Source of the DNA: an uncultured bacterium
GTDB taxonomy: Bacteria > Muiribacteriota > Ozemobacteria > Ozemobacterales > Ozemobacteraceae
Assembly (NCBI GenBank): GCA_937949615.1
Contig: CALEDQ010000028.1
Location: 62,001-126,000, forward strand
DNA: 64,000 nt
Direction: 5' to 3'
The notes under the pieces were generated by a model, which had not been told where the DNA came from, did not search any database, and saw only the letters and a list, made by a program, of their open reading frames with translations. The position numbers and the translations under genes are program-made. Every line of letters starts with the position of its first letter. The first letter of the stretch is position 1. Shown piece after piece: positions 8,267 through 15,728 of the stretch.

Positions 8267-9091
8267 ATGACCGAATCTGAACAGGTGCTGAACCCCAGAC
8301 AACGATGGCTTCATAGCATAATCTATGAGGCCGACACCCTTGCCGGCAAATGTTTCGACATCTGCCTGATTTTTATGATTCTTCTGAGCACAACCGTTGT
8401 CATGCTTGATTCGGTCAGAAGCGTTCGCGAAGCATGGGGTGGGGTGCTGAGCTGCCTCGACTGGTTTGTCACCATCGTTTTTACGATCGAATACCTGCTG
8501 CGGCTGTATGCGGTCAGCCGGCCAATAAAATACATGACGAGCTTCTACGGAATCGTTGATTTTATATCAGTGCTGCCAAGCTATCTGAGTCTCATTGTTC
8601 CTGGAGCTCATTACTTTTCGGCCATTAGAATCTTTCGCGTTCTGCGCATCTTTCGAATTCTCAAGCTGGCTCAGTATCTTTCTGCCGCCGATGAACTCGT
8701 TTCGGCCCTGGTCGCGAGCCGGCAGCGCATAACCGTTTTCATTCTCGGGGTCCTGACTCTGGTGGTATTCATCGGTTCAGCGATGTATGTCATCGAAGGT
8801 GAGGAAAACGGTTTTACCAGCATTCCGGTCAGCATCTACTGGGCTGTGGTGACGCTCACGACTGTAGGCTACGGCGATATCTCGCCAAAGACTGCTGTTG
8901 GCCAGGCTTTTTCGGTGCTGATAATGATTCTCGGCTATGGCATCATTGCTATCCCGACCGGCATCGTCACAGCCGAACTGGCAACTGGGAAAAAGGCTGA
9001 CCCGACCTCTCAGACCTGCCCGGCCTGCTGTGCCGAAGGGCATGACCATGATGCGGTTTATTGCAAATATTGCGCCAGCAAACTCAATTAG
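8267..9091 (+). CDS. Voltage-gated-type potassium channel with C-terminal zinc ribbon
   Basis: This 274-aa protein has six membrane segments. S4 (about 119-133) carries positive residues every third position (R121, R124, R127, R130, K133), the mark of a voltage sensor. The pore loop has the K+ selectivity filter TTVGYGD (198-204). The S1-S6 layout matches Kv/KvAP channels. After S6 a short tail ends in a probable zinc ribbon with two CPxC/CxYC pairs (CPACC at about 251, CKYC at about 267), which replaces the usual RCK gating domain. The RBS is weak (CAGGTG at 8257-8262). It should conduct K+ across the inner membrane; the role of the zinc ribbon is unknown. Confidence 0.9.
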   Translation: MTESEQVLNPRQRWLHSIIYEADTLAGKCFDICLIFMILLSTTVVMLDSVRSVREAWGGVLSCLDWFVTIVFTIEYLLRLYAVSRPIKYMTSFYGIVDFISVLPSYLSLIVPGAHYFSAIRIFRVLRIFRILKLAQYLSAADELVSALVASRQRITVFILGVLTLVVFIGSAMYVIEGEENGFTSIPVSIYWAVVTLTTVGYGDISPKTAVGQAFSVLIMILGYGIIAIPTGIVTAELATGKKADPTSQTCPACCAEGHDHDAVYCKYCASKLN

Positions 9092-9125
9092 CGGCTATTG
9101 AAGATTTCCGTGGCAGCCGATTTTA

Positions 9126-9168
9126 AACCGGCGGTGCCACCGGTTCCGACATCTGTCGCATTTTTTTT
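9126..9168 (+). terminator. Terminator after the K+ channel gene
   Basis: AACCGG/CCGGTT and a second small stem (CGAC/GTCG) are followed by eight T's at 9161-9168, between the channel stop and the next gene's RBS. Confidence 0.5.
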
Positions 9169-9231
9169 GTTTTATCTTACCCTGCGGTTGTGCTAATAAT
9201 AGTGCAGCTCAACCTCAGAGGAAGAATCCCG

Positions 9232-10407
9232 ATGAAACAACTGTATTGCCGCTATTTGTCAGTTTTTCTTTTGCTGCTGGGTTCAGCCTGGCCTGTTATG
9301 GCAGATAAACTCTGCCCGGTCTGCAGACAGAATTTTGAAGATAAGGTCAACTTCTGCCCGGTCGATGGGGCCAAGCTTGAAACGGCTTCTGGCAGCAGCT
9401 CTATTACTCTAGAATTGAAACCGGTTCCGGCTGATGCCGGCATCAGGGTTAATGGCATGCCATCAGAAGCAAAGCCCCTCAATATTGAAGATAATATTGA
9501 ATACAAGATCGAAATTGCTTCTGAAGGGTTCAAGCCGGCGGTTCTCAGTTTCAAAAACAACGGTGGCAGAATAACTCTTTCGATGAATCTTTGCTCCCTG
9601 AGCCCGGAAGAACAGAGAACTGCCAGAATGGCAAACCTTGCCGGCAGTCGCGACCACGATATGGTTGAAATTAAACAGGGTATTTATACGCTGGGTAGCG
9701 AGCGCGGCAATTATGATGAAAGGCCGTTGCGCAAGATCGAAACCGCCGGCTTCTGGATCGACCGGCATGAAGTCACCTGCGCTCAGTATCAGCGCTTTCT
9801 TGAAGATGTCCGCAAAAATGGGCACAAATGGTGCCATCCTTCAGAAGCACCACATAAAGACCATACTCCATATCATACCTATGCCTGGGCGCTCAAGTTC
9901 AGTTGGGTCGGTGGGCAGCCTCCACGTGGCATGGGCGATTTTCCGGTTGTCCTCGTCGACTGGTATGATGCCTGGGCCTATGCTAACTGGGCCGGCAAGC
10001 GCCTGCCGACCGAAGACGAGTGGGAAATTGCAGCGCGCAGCACAGATGGGCGCGAATATCCCTGGGGCAACACTTTTTCCGACGATCGCTGTAATGTCGG
10101 CGACCAGCCGATAGAAGTAGGTGCTTTTGCGACAGGCGCTTCCCCATGGGGTGTTAATGATATGGCCGGTAATGTCGCAGAATGGACCGCCACCGCTTAT
10201 GAGCCCAGAGCGGCTGATTCCCAGCTTTTTTCTGGCAAGTTCGGGCAGCCGGTAATCAGAGGCGGTTCGTGGGATGACAACTCAAAAACCTGTCGCTCGG
10301 CAGCCCGCGATGTCAGAAGGTCGCCGGTCTATCGCAGTACTACGGTGGGCTTCCGTTGTGTTGCCGATCATGATCCCTTACATATTCAGCAGGGAAAAAT
10401 CAAATAA
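9232..10407 (+). CDS. Secreted zinc-ribbon, PEGA and SUMF1/FGE-fold protein
   Basis: The ATG at 9232 follows AGAGGAAG and opens a signal peptide (MKQLYCRYLSVFLLLLGSAW, processed near ADK). The 391-aa product has a zinc ribbon (CPVC..CPVDG, about 28-45), a PEGA-like beta domain (about 55-115), and a SUMF1/formylglycine-generating-enzyme fold (about 140-390) with WIDRHEVTC, GKRLPTEDEWEIAAR, YPWGN and GFRC. True FGEs have a Cys pair five residues apart after the GGS motif; here GGSWDDNSKTC keeps one Cys at most, with shifted spacing, so I infer a non-FGE role such as ligand binding. The unshifted reading frame upstream (from 9190) lacks a signal peptide. Confidence 0.85.
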   Translation: MKQLYCRYLSVFLLLLGSAWPVMADKLCPVCRQNFEDKVNFCPVDGAKLETASGSSSITLELKPVPADAGIRVNGMPSEAKPLNIEDNIEYKIEIASEGFKPAVLSFKNNGGRITLSMNLCSLSPEEQRTARMANLAGSRDHDMVEIKQGIYTLGSERGNYDERPLRKIETAGFWIDRHEVTCAQYQRFLEDVRKNGHKWCHPSEAPHKDHTPYHTYAWALKFSWVGGQPPRGMGDFPVVLVDWYDAWAYANWAGKRLPTEDEWEIAARSTDGREYPWGNTFSDDRCNVGDQPIEVGAFATGASPWGVNDMAGNVAEWTATAYEPRAADSQLFSGKFGQPVIRGGSWDDNSKTCRSAARDVRRSPVYRSTTVGFRCVADHDPLHIQQGKIK

Positions 10408-10420
10408 CCGTCATAGAATG

Positions 10421-10461
10421 AAAAAGCCCCCGGCAGTGGAAACCGCCGGGGGCTTTCGTTT
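10421..10461. terminator. Bidirectional terminator between convergent genes
   Basis: A 12-bp perfect stem (AAAGCCCCCGGC / GCCGGGGGCTTT) with a 10-nt loop has an A-run on one side and T-rich sequence on the other. It serves the SUMF1-fold gene (+) and ackA (-). Confidence 0.85.
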
Positions 10462-10465
10462 ATAG

Positions 10466-11671
10466 TCAGTTCTTGATGCAGTCCATGGTGTCCTGGGCAA
10501 TTACAAGCTCTTCGTTGGTCGGGATAACGAGAACCTTTACCTTTGAGTCGGGCGTGGTAATGTCGCCTTCTGCGCCTCTCCAGGTAACTTCGTTCTTTTC
10601 GAGATCGAGTTTGACTCCGAGCCAGTCCATTTCGCGGTGAACGATGCTTCTGACAATCGGGCTGTTTTCGCCGACGCCGGCGGTCCAGACGATGGCATCG
10701 ACACCATTGAGAACGGCGATGTAGGAACCGATGTATTTTTTGATGCGGTGAGAATATACATCGAGTGCCAGATTGGCCCGTTCGCTTTTCTTCGGCCAGT
10801 CTTCTTCAAGGTCGCGCAGATCGCTTGAGATCTGGCTGATACCGAGAACGCCGGAATGTTTGTTCAGCAGGTTGTCCATTTCAGAGATGGTAAGCTCGTA
10901 TTCCTTCATGATGTGAAGAATCAGTGCCGGGTCCATATCGCCGCAGCGGGTGCCCATTACCAGACCTTCGAGAGGGGTGTGACCCATCGAGGTGTCTACT
11001 GATTTGCCTTTGTTGATGGCACATACAGAGCCGCCGTTGCCGAGATGAACGGTGATCAGTTTCAGTTCGTTGAGCGGCTTGCCAAGCAGTTTGGCGGCGC
11101 GGGCTGCCACGTAGCGATGGCTGGTTCCATGAAAACCGTAGCGTCTGATGCGGTGTTTTTCGTAAAACATGTATGGCAGCGCATAGATATAGGCTTCAGC
11201 CGGCATGGTCTGGTGGAAAGCTGTATCAAAAACGGCAACCTGCTTAACTTTCGGCAGGATTTCTTCGACGGCTTCTACACCTTTGAGGTTGGGCGGGTTG
11301 TGCAGTGGGGCGAAAACGATGCAGTCTCTGATGGCATTTTTTACTTCTTCGGTGATGAGCACGCTCGAAGAAAATTTATCGCCGCCGTGAACGATGCGGT
11401 GCCCTACGGCACCAAGCTCTTCGAGGCTTTTAAGAACAGCTTCTTCACTGGTGGTAAGCAGTTCGAATATTTTCTGAATGCCGATTTTGTGGTCGAGAAT
11501 GTCGAATTCATAGACCTTCTTCTTGCCGTCATCGCCTTTGCGGTAGTCGATGGTCGAGCCGGCCATACCGACGCGCTGCACCAGACCTTTGGCCATAACA
11601 GTGGTGGTGGTCATGTCGAACAGCTGATATTTGATTGATGATGAGCCGCAGTTTAATACGAGTACTTTCAT
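10466..11671 (-). CDS. ackA: Acetate kinase
   Basis: This 401-aa protein matches acetate kinase in length and along its whole sequence: the N-terminal ASKHA signature LVLNCGSSSIKYQLF, the GFHGTSHRYV motif, the phosphate-2 loop TVHLGNGGS, and the GxVxxTRCGDMDP and TAGVGENS motifs. It makes ATP and acetate from acetyl phosphate and ADP, the last step of acetate fermentation. GGGAG stands 7 nt upstream of the ATG. It is 16 bp downstream of a 3-hydroxyacyl-CoA dehydrogenase and shares its promoter. No pta gene is next to it in this window. Confidence 0.97.
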   Translation of the reverse strand: MKVLVLNCGSSSIKYQLFDMTTTTVMAKGLVQRVGMAGSTIDYRKGDDGKKKVYEFDILDHKIGIQKIFELLTTSEEAVLKSLEELGAVGHRIVHGGDKFSSSVLITEEVKNAIRDCIVFAPLHNPPNLKGVEAVEEILPKVKQVAVFDTAFHQTMPAEAYIYALPYMFYEKHRIRRYGFHGTSHRYVAARAAKLLGKPLNELKLITVHLGNGGSVCAINKGKSVDTSMGHTPLEGLVMGTRCGDMDPALILHIMKEYELTISEMDNLLNKHSGVLGISQISSDLRDLEEDWPKKSERANLALDVYSHRIKKYIGSYIAVLNGVDAIVWTAGVGENSPIVRSIVHREMDWLGVKLDLEKNEVTWRGAEGDITTPDSKVKVLVIPTNEELVIAQDTMDCIKN

Positions 11672-11687
11672 TTCTGTTTTCTCCCTG

Positions 11688-12605
11688 TTACTGGTGGTTG
11701 GCCTGTGACAGCTGTTCGGCCTTCAGACCGCTGTCTGAGAGGCGCAGACCATCGTTGCCGTAGCGATAGAAACCTTTGCTGGTTTTGATTCCCTTATAGC
11801 CGGCACGCACCAGTTTTTTCAGAAGTTTGGCCGGAAGATAGCTCTGGTCGAAGGTTTCTTTGTAGAGATTTTCAAGGTAGAACACGACAGTGTCAACGCC
11901 GATCTTATCGGCAAGGGTCAGCGGGCCGGCATTCAGGCCAAAACCGAGTTTCATGGCAGTGTCTATCTGTTCGCATGAGGCAATGCCTTCTTCAAGAACC
12001 TTGACTGCCTGGTTAATCATCGGCAGAATAATTCTTGTGGTAATGAAGCCCGGGCAGTCGTAAACACTGACGACGGTTTTGTTGATCATTTTGGCAAAAC
12101 GAACGGCGGCTTCGAAGGTTTCTTCACTGGTTTTCAGACCGCGTGAAATTTCGACGAGCGGTACTTTGGGGGTCGGGCTCTGAAAGTGCATCGCGATGGT
12201 GCGCTCCGGGTATTTGCATTCAGAAGCGATTTCGGTAATTGAAATCGTTGCTGAATTCGAAGCGATGATGGTGGCGGGTTTGCAGGTGGCATCGAGCTCT
12301 TTGAAAAGCTGGCGCTTAACATCGAGGGTTTCTTTCAGGGTTTCGATAACCAGCCAGCCTTTGGCTGCTTCACGGATGTCGGTTGAACCTTTGATGCGGC
12401 TCATGATGGCGCGTTTTTCGCCAGAGGTGAGGCCCCAGCGGGCAATTTCTGCATCGAGAGATGCTTCGACCTTTTGCAGGCCCTTTTTCAGCTTCTCTTC
12501 GGAATGGTCAACGAGAATAACTTCGCACCCGGCGGTAGCTATTGCCTGGACCAGTTCCTGGCCCATGGTGGCTGCGCCATAAATCACGACTGTCTTCTGG
12601 CTCAT
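11688..12605 (-). CDS. 3-hydroxyacyl-CoA (3-hydroxybutyryl-CoA) dehydrogenase
   Basis: This 305-aa protein has an N-terminal Rossmann fold with GAATMGQE in place of the usual GxGxMG, catalytic Ser in NSATISITEIA, catalytic His in MHFQSPTPKVPLVEI, and the C-terminal dimer domain with NAGPLTLADKIGVD and a final KGFYRYG motif. The family oxidises 3-hydroxyacyl-CoA with NAD+, or reduces acetoacetyl-CoA in butyrate fermentation. With butyrate kinase and phosphate butyryltransferase elsewhere in the window, the reductive role is likely. The GGAGAC RBS and an operator-like promoter upstream support this start. It heads an operon with ackA. Confidence 0.92.
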   Translation of the reverse strand: MSQKTVVIYGAATMGQELVQAIATAGCEVILVDHSEEKLKKGLQKVEASLDAEIARWGLTSGEKRAIMSRIKGSTDIREAAKGWLVIETLKETLDVKRQLFKELDATCKPATIIASNSATISITEIASECKYPERTIAMHFQSPTPKVPLVEISRGLKTSEETFEAAVRFAKMINKTVVSVYDCPGFITTRIILPMINQAVKVLEEGIASCEQIDTAMKLGFGLNAGPLTLADKIGVDTVVFYLENLYKETFDQSYLPAKLLKKLVRAGYKGIKTSKGFYRYGNDGLRLSDSGLKAEQLSQANHQ

Positions 12606-12661
12606 CTAAATTGTCTCCATGAAAAATTTGACTTTCAAGACCCATATGGTGTTAAAACAAG

Positions 12662-12692
12662 CCAGACTACCAGTCTGGAGCGACCCTGTCAA
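12662..12692 (-). promoter_or_regulatory. Promoter with overlapping operator, dehydrogenase-ackA operon
   Basis: The minus strand reads TTGACA (12692-12687), a 17-bp spacer ending in TGG, and TAGTCT (12669-12664). A perfect 7-bp inverted repeat, CCAGACT-ACC-AGTCTGG (12662-12678), covers the -10 box and half the spacer, the classic position of a repressor operator. Confidence 0.65.
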
Positions 12693-12710
12693 GTTTTGTG
12701 TGAGGATTTG

Positions 12711-12744
12711 AAAATGAAAAAGCCCCGGGCGGAAGCCCGGGGCT
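12711..12744 (-). terminator. Terminator of the deiminase gene
   Basis: A 10-bp perfect stem (AGCCCCGGGC / GCCCGGGGCT) with a GGAA loop is followed, on the minus strand, by a T-rich stretch (TTTTCATTTT). It lies 19 bp after the stop of the minus-strand gene at 12763. Confidence 0.8.
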
Positions 12745-12762
12745 GTCGTTGCGAGAGCAGAA

Positions 12763-14103
12763 TCAGTCGTTATGAATCTGGCGGAAGCGGTTTTTAACGC
12801 TCTGCACGGCTTTGATTCTGGCTTTGGTGACGATGGTGCGGTTCGGGTCTCTGAGGGTGTTGGTGCCGCAGTGAATTTCGCCCATCGAAGTATGATAGGG
12901 TGTGTCGTCGACAAAATGAACTTTGTTGCCCTGGGCTTTCAGTCTTGCTTCAATCGCTTTGTCAAAACCCGGAATATGAGTGGCGGGAACGATGAGGTGG
13001 TCTCTGACGACCAGAAGATTGACGACACCGGGCAGAAAGGCATGGCAGCCGCGGGGATTGGTTGTACCAGAACCTTCAAACATTGACGGCCAGGCAACTT
13101 CTTCGAATTCACGTTCTTCGCCAGTAGTTTTGCGGATATAATCCTTCAATTTGCCGACGTTTTCTTCAATGATGTCGTTAATGGCATAGTTCATGGCAAT
13201 GAAATCGCCTTCAGCAGTGCCACGGCCGGCGTTCGGGTCTTTCATCTGGGCATTGAGAACAGCTTTTACTTTGAGCAGGAAATTGCGGTCGTAGCTGTCG
13301 ACTTTCGCCAGTTCTGCATCAGGAGCATTCTTGATCAGGTCGAGTGCGTAAGCGGTGTCGGCTCTGACGATAGAATAACCACCCGGGGCCCAGGCAGTCG
13401 GGATGAAGCTGAGATACTCATCGATATGGCCAACCTGCAGCCATTTGGTAGCGCCGAGAAACATGCGGTCTTTATAACCGTTGGCTTCTAAATACTTGCG
13501 ACATGGCTCAGTAATGGTGTCACCAACCACAAGAATATCATCAAAGGGCGTAACTTCGAGGTTTCCGCCGTAATCGCCGTGATCCTGTGAGTTTGAAGGA
13601 TTTTTGTAATAAACCATATCCCACATCTGTGCGAGAACGCCGGGTAGGCGGCCAAGGCCACGGCCACGACTCGAATCAAAAACAGCCGGAACCAGTTTGC
13701 CATTTTTCAGAACGGCAGAGCAGAGTTCCATGCAATCCTGCATCCAGATGTCGCTTGAATTGAACTGGGTGTTTACTTCGACGTATTTTTTTGCGTCTTC
13801 AGGTGAAATGCCGCTGCCCGAAACCGGGTCGCCGCCGCCAGATATAATATGAAGCTTGATTAAATCATTGCCACTGAGCTGGTCGGTGACGTTGATGTTC
13901 TTGATGACATCAAAAAGGTCTTTAACGAATTTCTGAGTGCCATAACCGGAAACGACAAGCACTTTGCTGGGAATATTATTGTTATTGTTGAACTTGAGTC
14001 TGCTGACTTCGCTCATTGGCGGAGCGGCAGAAAGATCAAGGGTACAGCTGCCCAGAAAAGCAGCGAGAGACATTGCACAAAGCGATTTTACCAGTTTCTT
14101 CAT
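12763..14103 (-). CDS. Protein-arginine deiminase-like lipoprotein
   Basis: This 446-aa protein has a lipoprotein signal (lipobox LGSC, Cys 20) and matches the catalytic domain of animal protein-arginine deiminases (PAD4) at all four active-site positions: Asp 123 in WMQDCMEL (PAD4 D350), His 226 and Asp 228 in VGHIDEYLSFIP (H471, D473), and Cys 412 in GEIHCGTN (C645). The substrate-loop motif GDYGGNLEVTP is also present. PADs convert peptidyl-arginine to citrulline. Agmatine deiminases and the Porphyromonas enzyme are more distant folds of the same superfamily. It is expected at the outer face of a membrane. A strong RBS (GAGGAGGAAG) and its own promoter and terminator make it monocistronic. 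Confidence 0.88.
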   Translation of the reverse strand: MKKLVKSLCAMSLAAFLGSCTLDLSAAPPMSEVSRLKFNNNNNIPSKVLVVSGYGTQKFVKDLFDVIKNINVTDQLSGNDLIKLHIISGGGDPVSGSGISPEDAKKYVEVNTQFNSSDIWMQDCMELCSAVLKNGKLVPAVFDSSRGRGLGRLPGVLAQMWDMVYYKNPSNSQDHGDYGGNLEVTPFDDILVVGDTITEPCRKYLEANGYKDRMFLGATKWLQVGHIDEYLSFIPTAWAPGGYSIVRADTAYALDLIKNAPDAELAKVDSYDRNFLLKVKAVLNAQMKDPNAGRGTAEGDFIAMNYAINDIIEENVGKLKDYIRKTTGEEREFEEVAWPSMFEGSGTTNPRGCHAFLPGVVNLLVVRDHLIVPATHIPGFDKAIEARLKAQGNKVHFVDDTPYHTSMGEIHCGTNTLRDPNRTIVTKARIKAVQSVKNRFRQIHND

Positions 14104-14140
14104 ACTTCCTCCTCGGGTGCACGCGATGCAGTATTTTGCA

Positions 14141-14168
14141 ATTATATCATCTGAAATTCGAATTTCAA
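14141..14168 (-). promoter_or_regulatory. Promoter with palindrome, deiminase gene
   Basis: TTGAAA (14168-14163), a 16-bp spacer ending in TGA, and a perfect TATAAT (14146-14141). A 16-bp perfect palindrome, TGAAATTCGAATTTCA (14152-14167), overlaps the -35 box and most of the spacer, so a dimeric regulator binding here would block polymerase. Confidence 0.7.
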
Positions 14169-14186
14169 AGGGGGTACAAAATTCTT

Positions 14187-15728
14187 TCAGGGCGCATGCC
14201 AGACGATAGCCTCTTCCTTCTGAAGAATCGTCAACGCCTGAAGCAGCAGCTGTCGCGCCCGTTCGCGCGAAATATCAAGCTTTCTCCCAATATCTGCGAG
14301 AGAAAGTTCTTCGTCATTAAAACCATAAAAGCTTTCGACAACGAAGCGCAGACGTTCCGGCAGCCTGGTAAGCGCCTCTTTTACCGCTTCGTTTTTCATT
14401 TTTTCAAGAGCGGCTTCTTCGGGCGTCAGATTTTTTTTATCTTCCAGATAGTATTCCATGCTTTCGCCACTGTCTGAATCATTGTCAGTGCTTGCATGAA
14501 TCGAAACCGGGGTCTGGGTTATGCTGAGAACATTGAGAATTTTTTCCTTCTCCATGCCGAGGGTCTGCGAGAGCTCTGTGATCGACGGTGATCTGAAAAA
14601 CTGGCTTTCAAAATCCTGAATATGTCGCCGTATTTTATGGGCAACGGTCAGCAGGTGATGGGGAAATTTGATGGTTGTACCCTGGTTGGCCACAGCTTTC
14701 TGCATGTAGTATCTGATCCAGTAGGCCGCGTAAGTCGAGAAGCGGTAACCAAGTGTGTAATCGAATTTTGCAATTGCCTTTATCAGGCCGATATTGCCTT
14801 CCTGTATCAGATCCATTATCGGAATACTGCCGCCCGAGAATTTTTTGGCAACTCTGGTCACCAGCTTAAGATTTGCCATCAAAAACAGTTCAGAAGCCTC
14901 ACGGTCGCCCGCGATTTTTTGAGCCAGTTTGAATTCTTCATCGCGCGAAAGGGGTTTTTTTGAAAGCTCAGCCAGATACATTTCGACCAGACTGTTGCGC
15001 TTTACCCGGTCGGAGGCAGCGAGATTCAGTTTCTTTTTTTCGATTATGTCTGCAAACAGACTTTCATCGAGCAGGCCGATATCCCAGCCGCGTTTGTAAA
15101 AGCATTCTTCGCAGGTGCGGGCGGTGCAGGTCATTCTTTTCTTTTCTTCGGGGCTGCGGCGCTTGAAAAATTGAAAACATTGAATGATCTGCTGGGCTCT
15201 GACAATACAGTTCGGGTTTGGGCAGTCGATCAGTTCATGGCAGAACCGCATACCGGGTTGCCCAATCTGCTCATGCGGCACCGCAAAAATCACCTCGGCG
15301 GGTTTGACTTTTTCCTCTTCTGCTTTTGGTTCCTGAACAAATTCAGATCCGATTTCCGGGCTTATCTCTGGTTTTTCTGCGGGAGTCTCGATAGCTTCTT
15401 GAGGCTTATCAGGCTTCTTCTGCTTTTCCTGCTCTTCTTTATCCTCTTTTTTTTCTTCTTCCTCTGATTCAATGACTTTTTCTTCTTTAAATTCAGGCAG
15501 GAGGCTCTCTGGCGTCGGATCCGGGATTTCCGGGAACATGGTTTCGTCGATCAGACCGATTTCCCAGCCCAGACGGTAGTTGCAGCGGTCACAGGGTGCA
15601 AACGGGCAATCTTCCTGAGTTACCTCCCGTTTATTGGCAGCCTCAAGATACTGCCAGCAGCGCATAATCTGGCGGCGCTGCACCGGGCAGTCATATTTTG
15701 TGCATCTGTGAGCTTCAAAACAATACAT
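14187..15728 (-). CDS. Sigma-70-family factor with two N-terminal 7-Cys modules
   Basis: This 513-aa protein ends in a complete sigma factor: region 2 (about 280-350, with IPIMDLIQEGNIGLIKAI and YRFSTYAAYWIRYYMQ), region 3 (about 355-410) and region 4 (about 445-505, helix-turn-helix LADIGRKLDISRERARQ). Before it stand two Cys-rich modules, residues 3-49 and 163-209, with identical spacing C-x5-C-x4-C-x9-C-x16-C-x4-C-x2-C, each followed by RGWDIGL-like sequence, and joined by a 110-residue acidic Glu/Lys linker. Seven cysteines could hold zinc or an Fe-S cluster. The sigma part resembles the RpoD/RpoH group. I know no family with this arrangement; sensing redox or metal is inference. It overlaps the transporter gene by 1 nt. 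Confidence 0.85.
   Translation of the reverse strand: MYCFEAHRCTKYDCPVQRRQIMRCWQYLEAANKREVTQEDCPFAPCDRCNYRLGWEIGLIDETMFPEIPDPTPESLLPEFKEEKVIESEEEEKKEDKEEQEKQKKPDKPQEAIETPAEKPEISPEIGSEFVQEPKAEEEKVKPAEVIFAVPHEQIGQPGMRFCHELIDCPNPNCIVRAQQIIQCFQFFKRRSPEEKKRMTCTARTCEECFYKRGWDIGLLDESLFADIIEKKKLNLAASDRVKRNSLVEMYLAELSKKPLSRDEEFKLAQKIAGDREASELFLMANLKLVTRVAKKFSGGSIPIMDLIQEGNIGLIKAIAKFDYTLGYRFSTYAAYWIRYYMQKAVANQGTTIKFPHHLLTVAHKIRRHIQDFESQFFRSPSITELSQTLGMEKEKILNVLSITQTPVSIHASTDNDSDSGESMEYYLEDKKNLTPEEAALEKMKNEAVKEALTRLPERLRFVVESFYGFNDEELSLADIGRKLDISRERARQLLLQALTILQKEEAIVWHAP

Noticed and set aside
9232..10407. Genuine sulfatase-activating enzyme
   Set aside because: The two catalytic Cys are not at the right places and no sulfatase is nearby.
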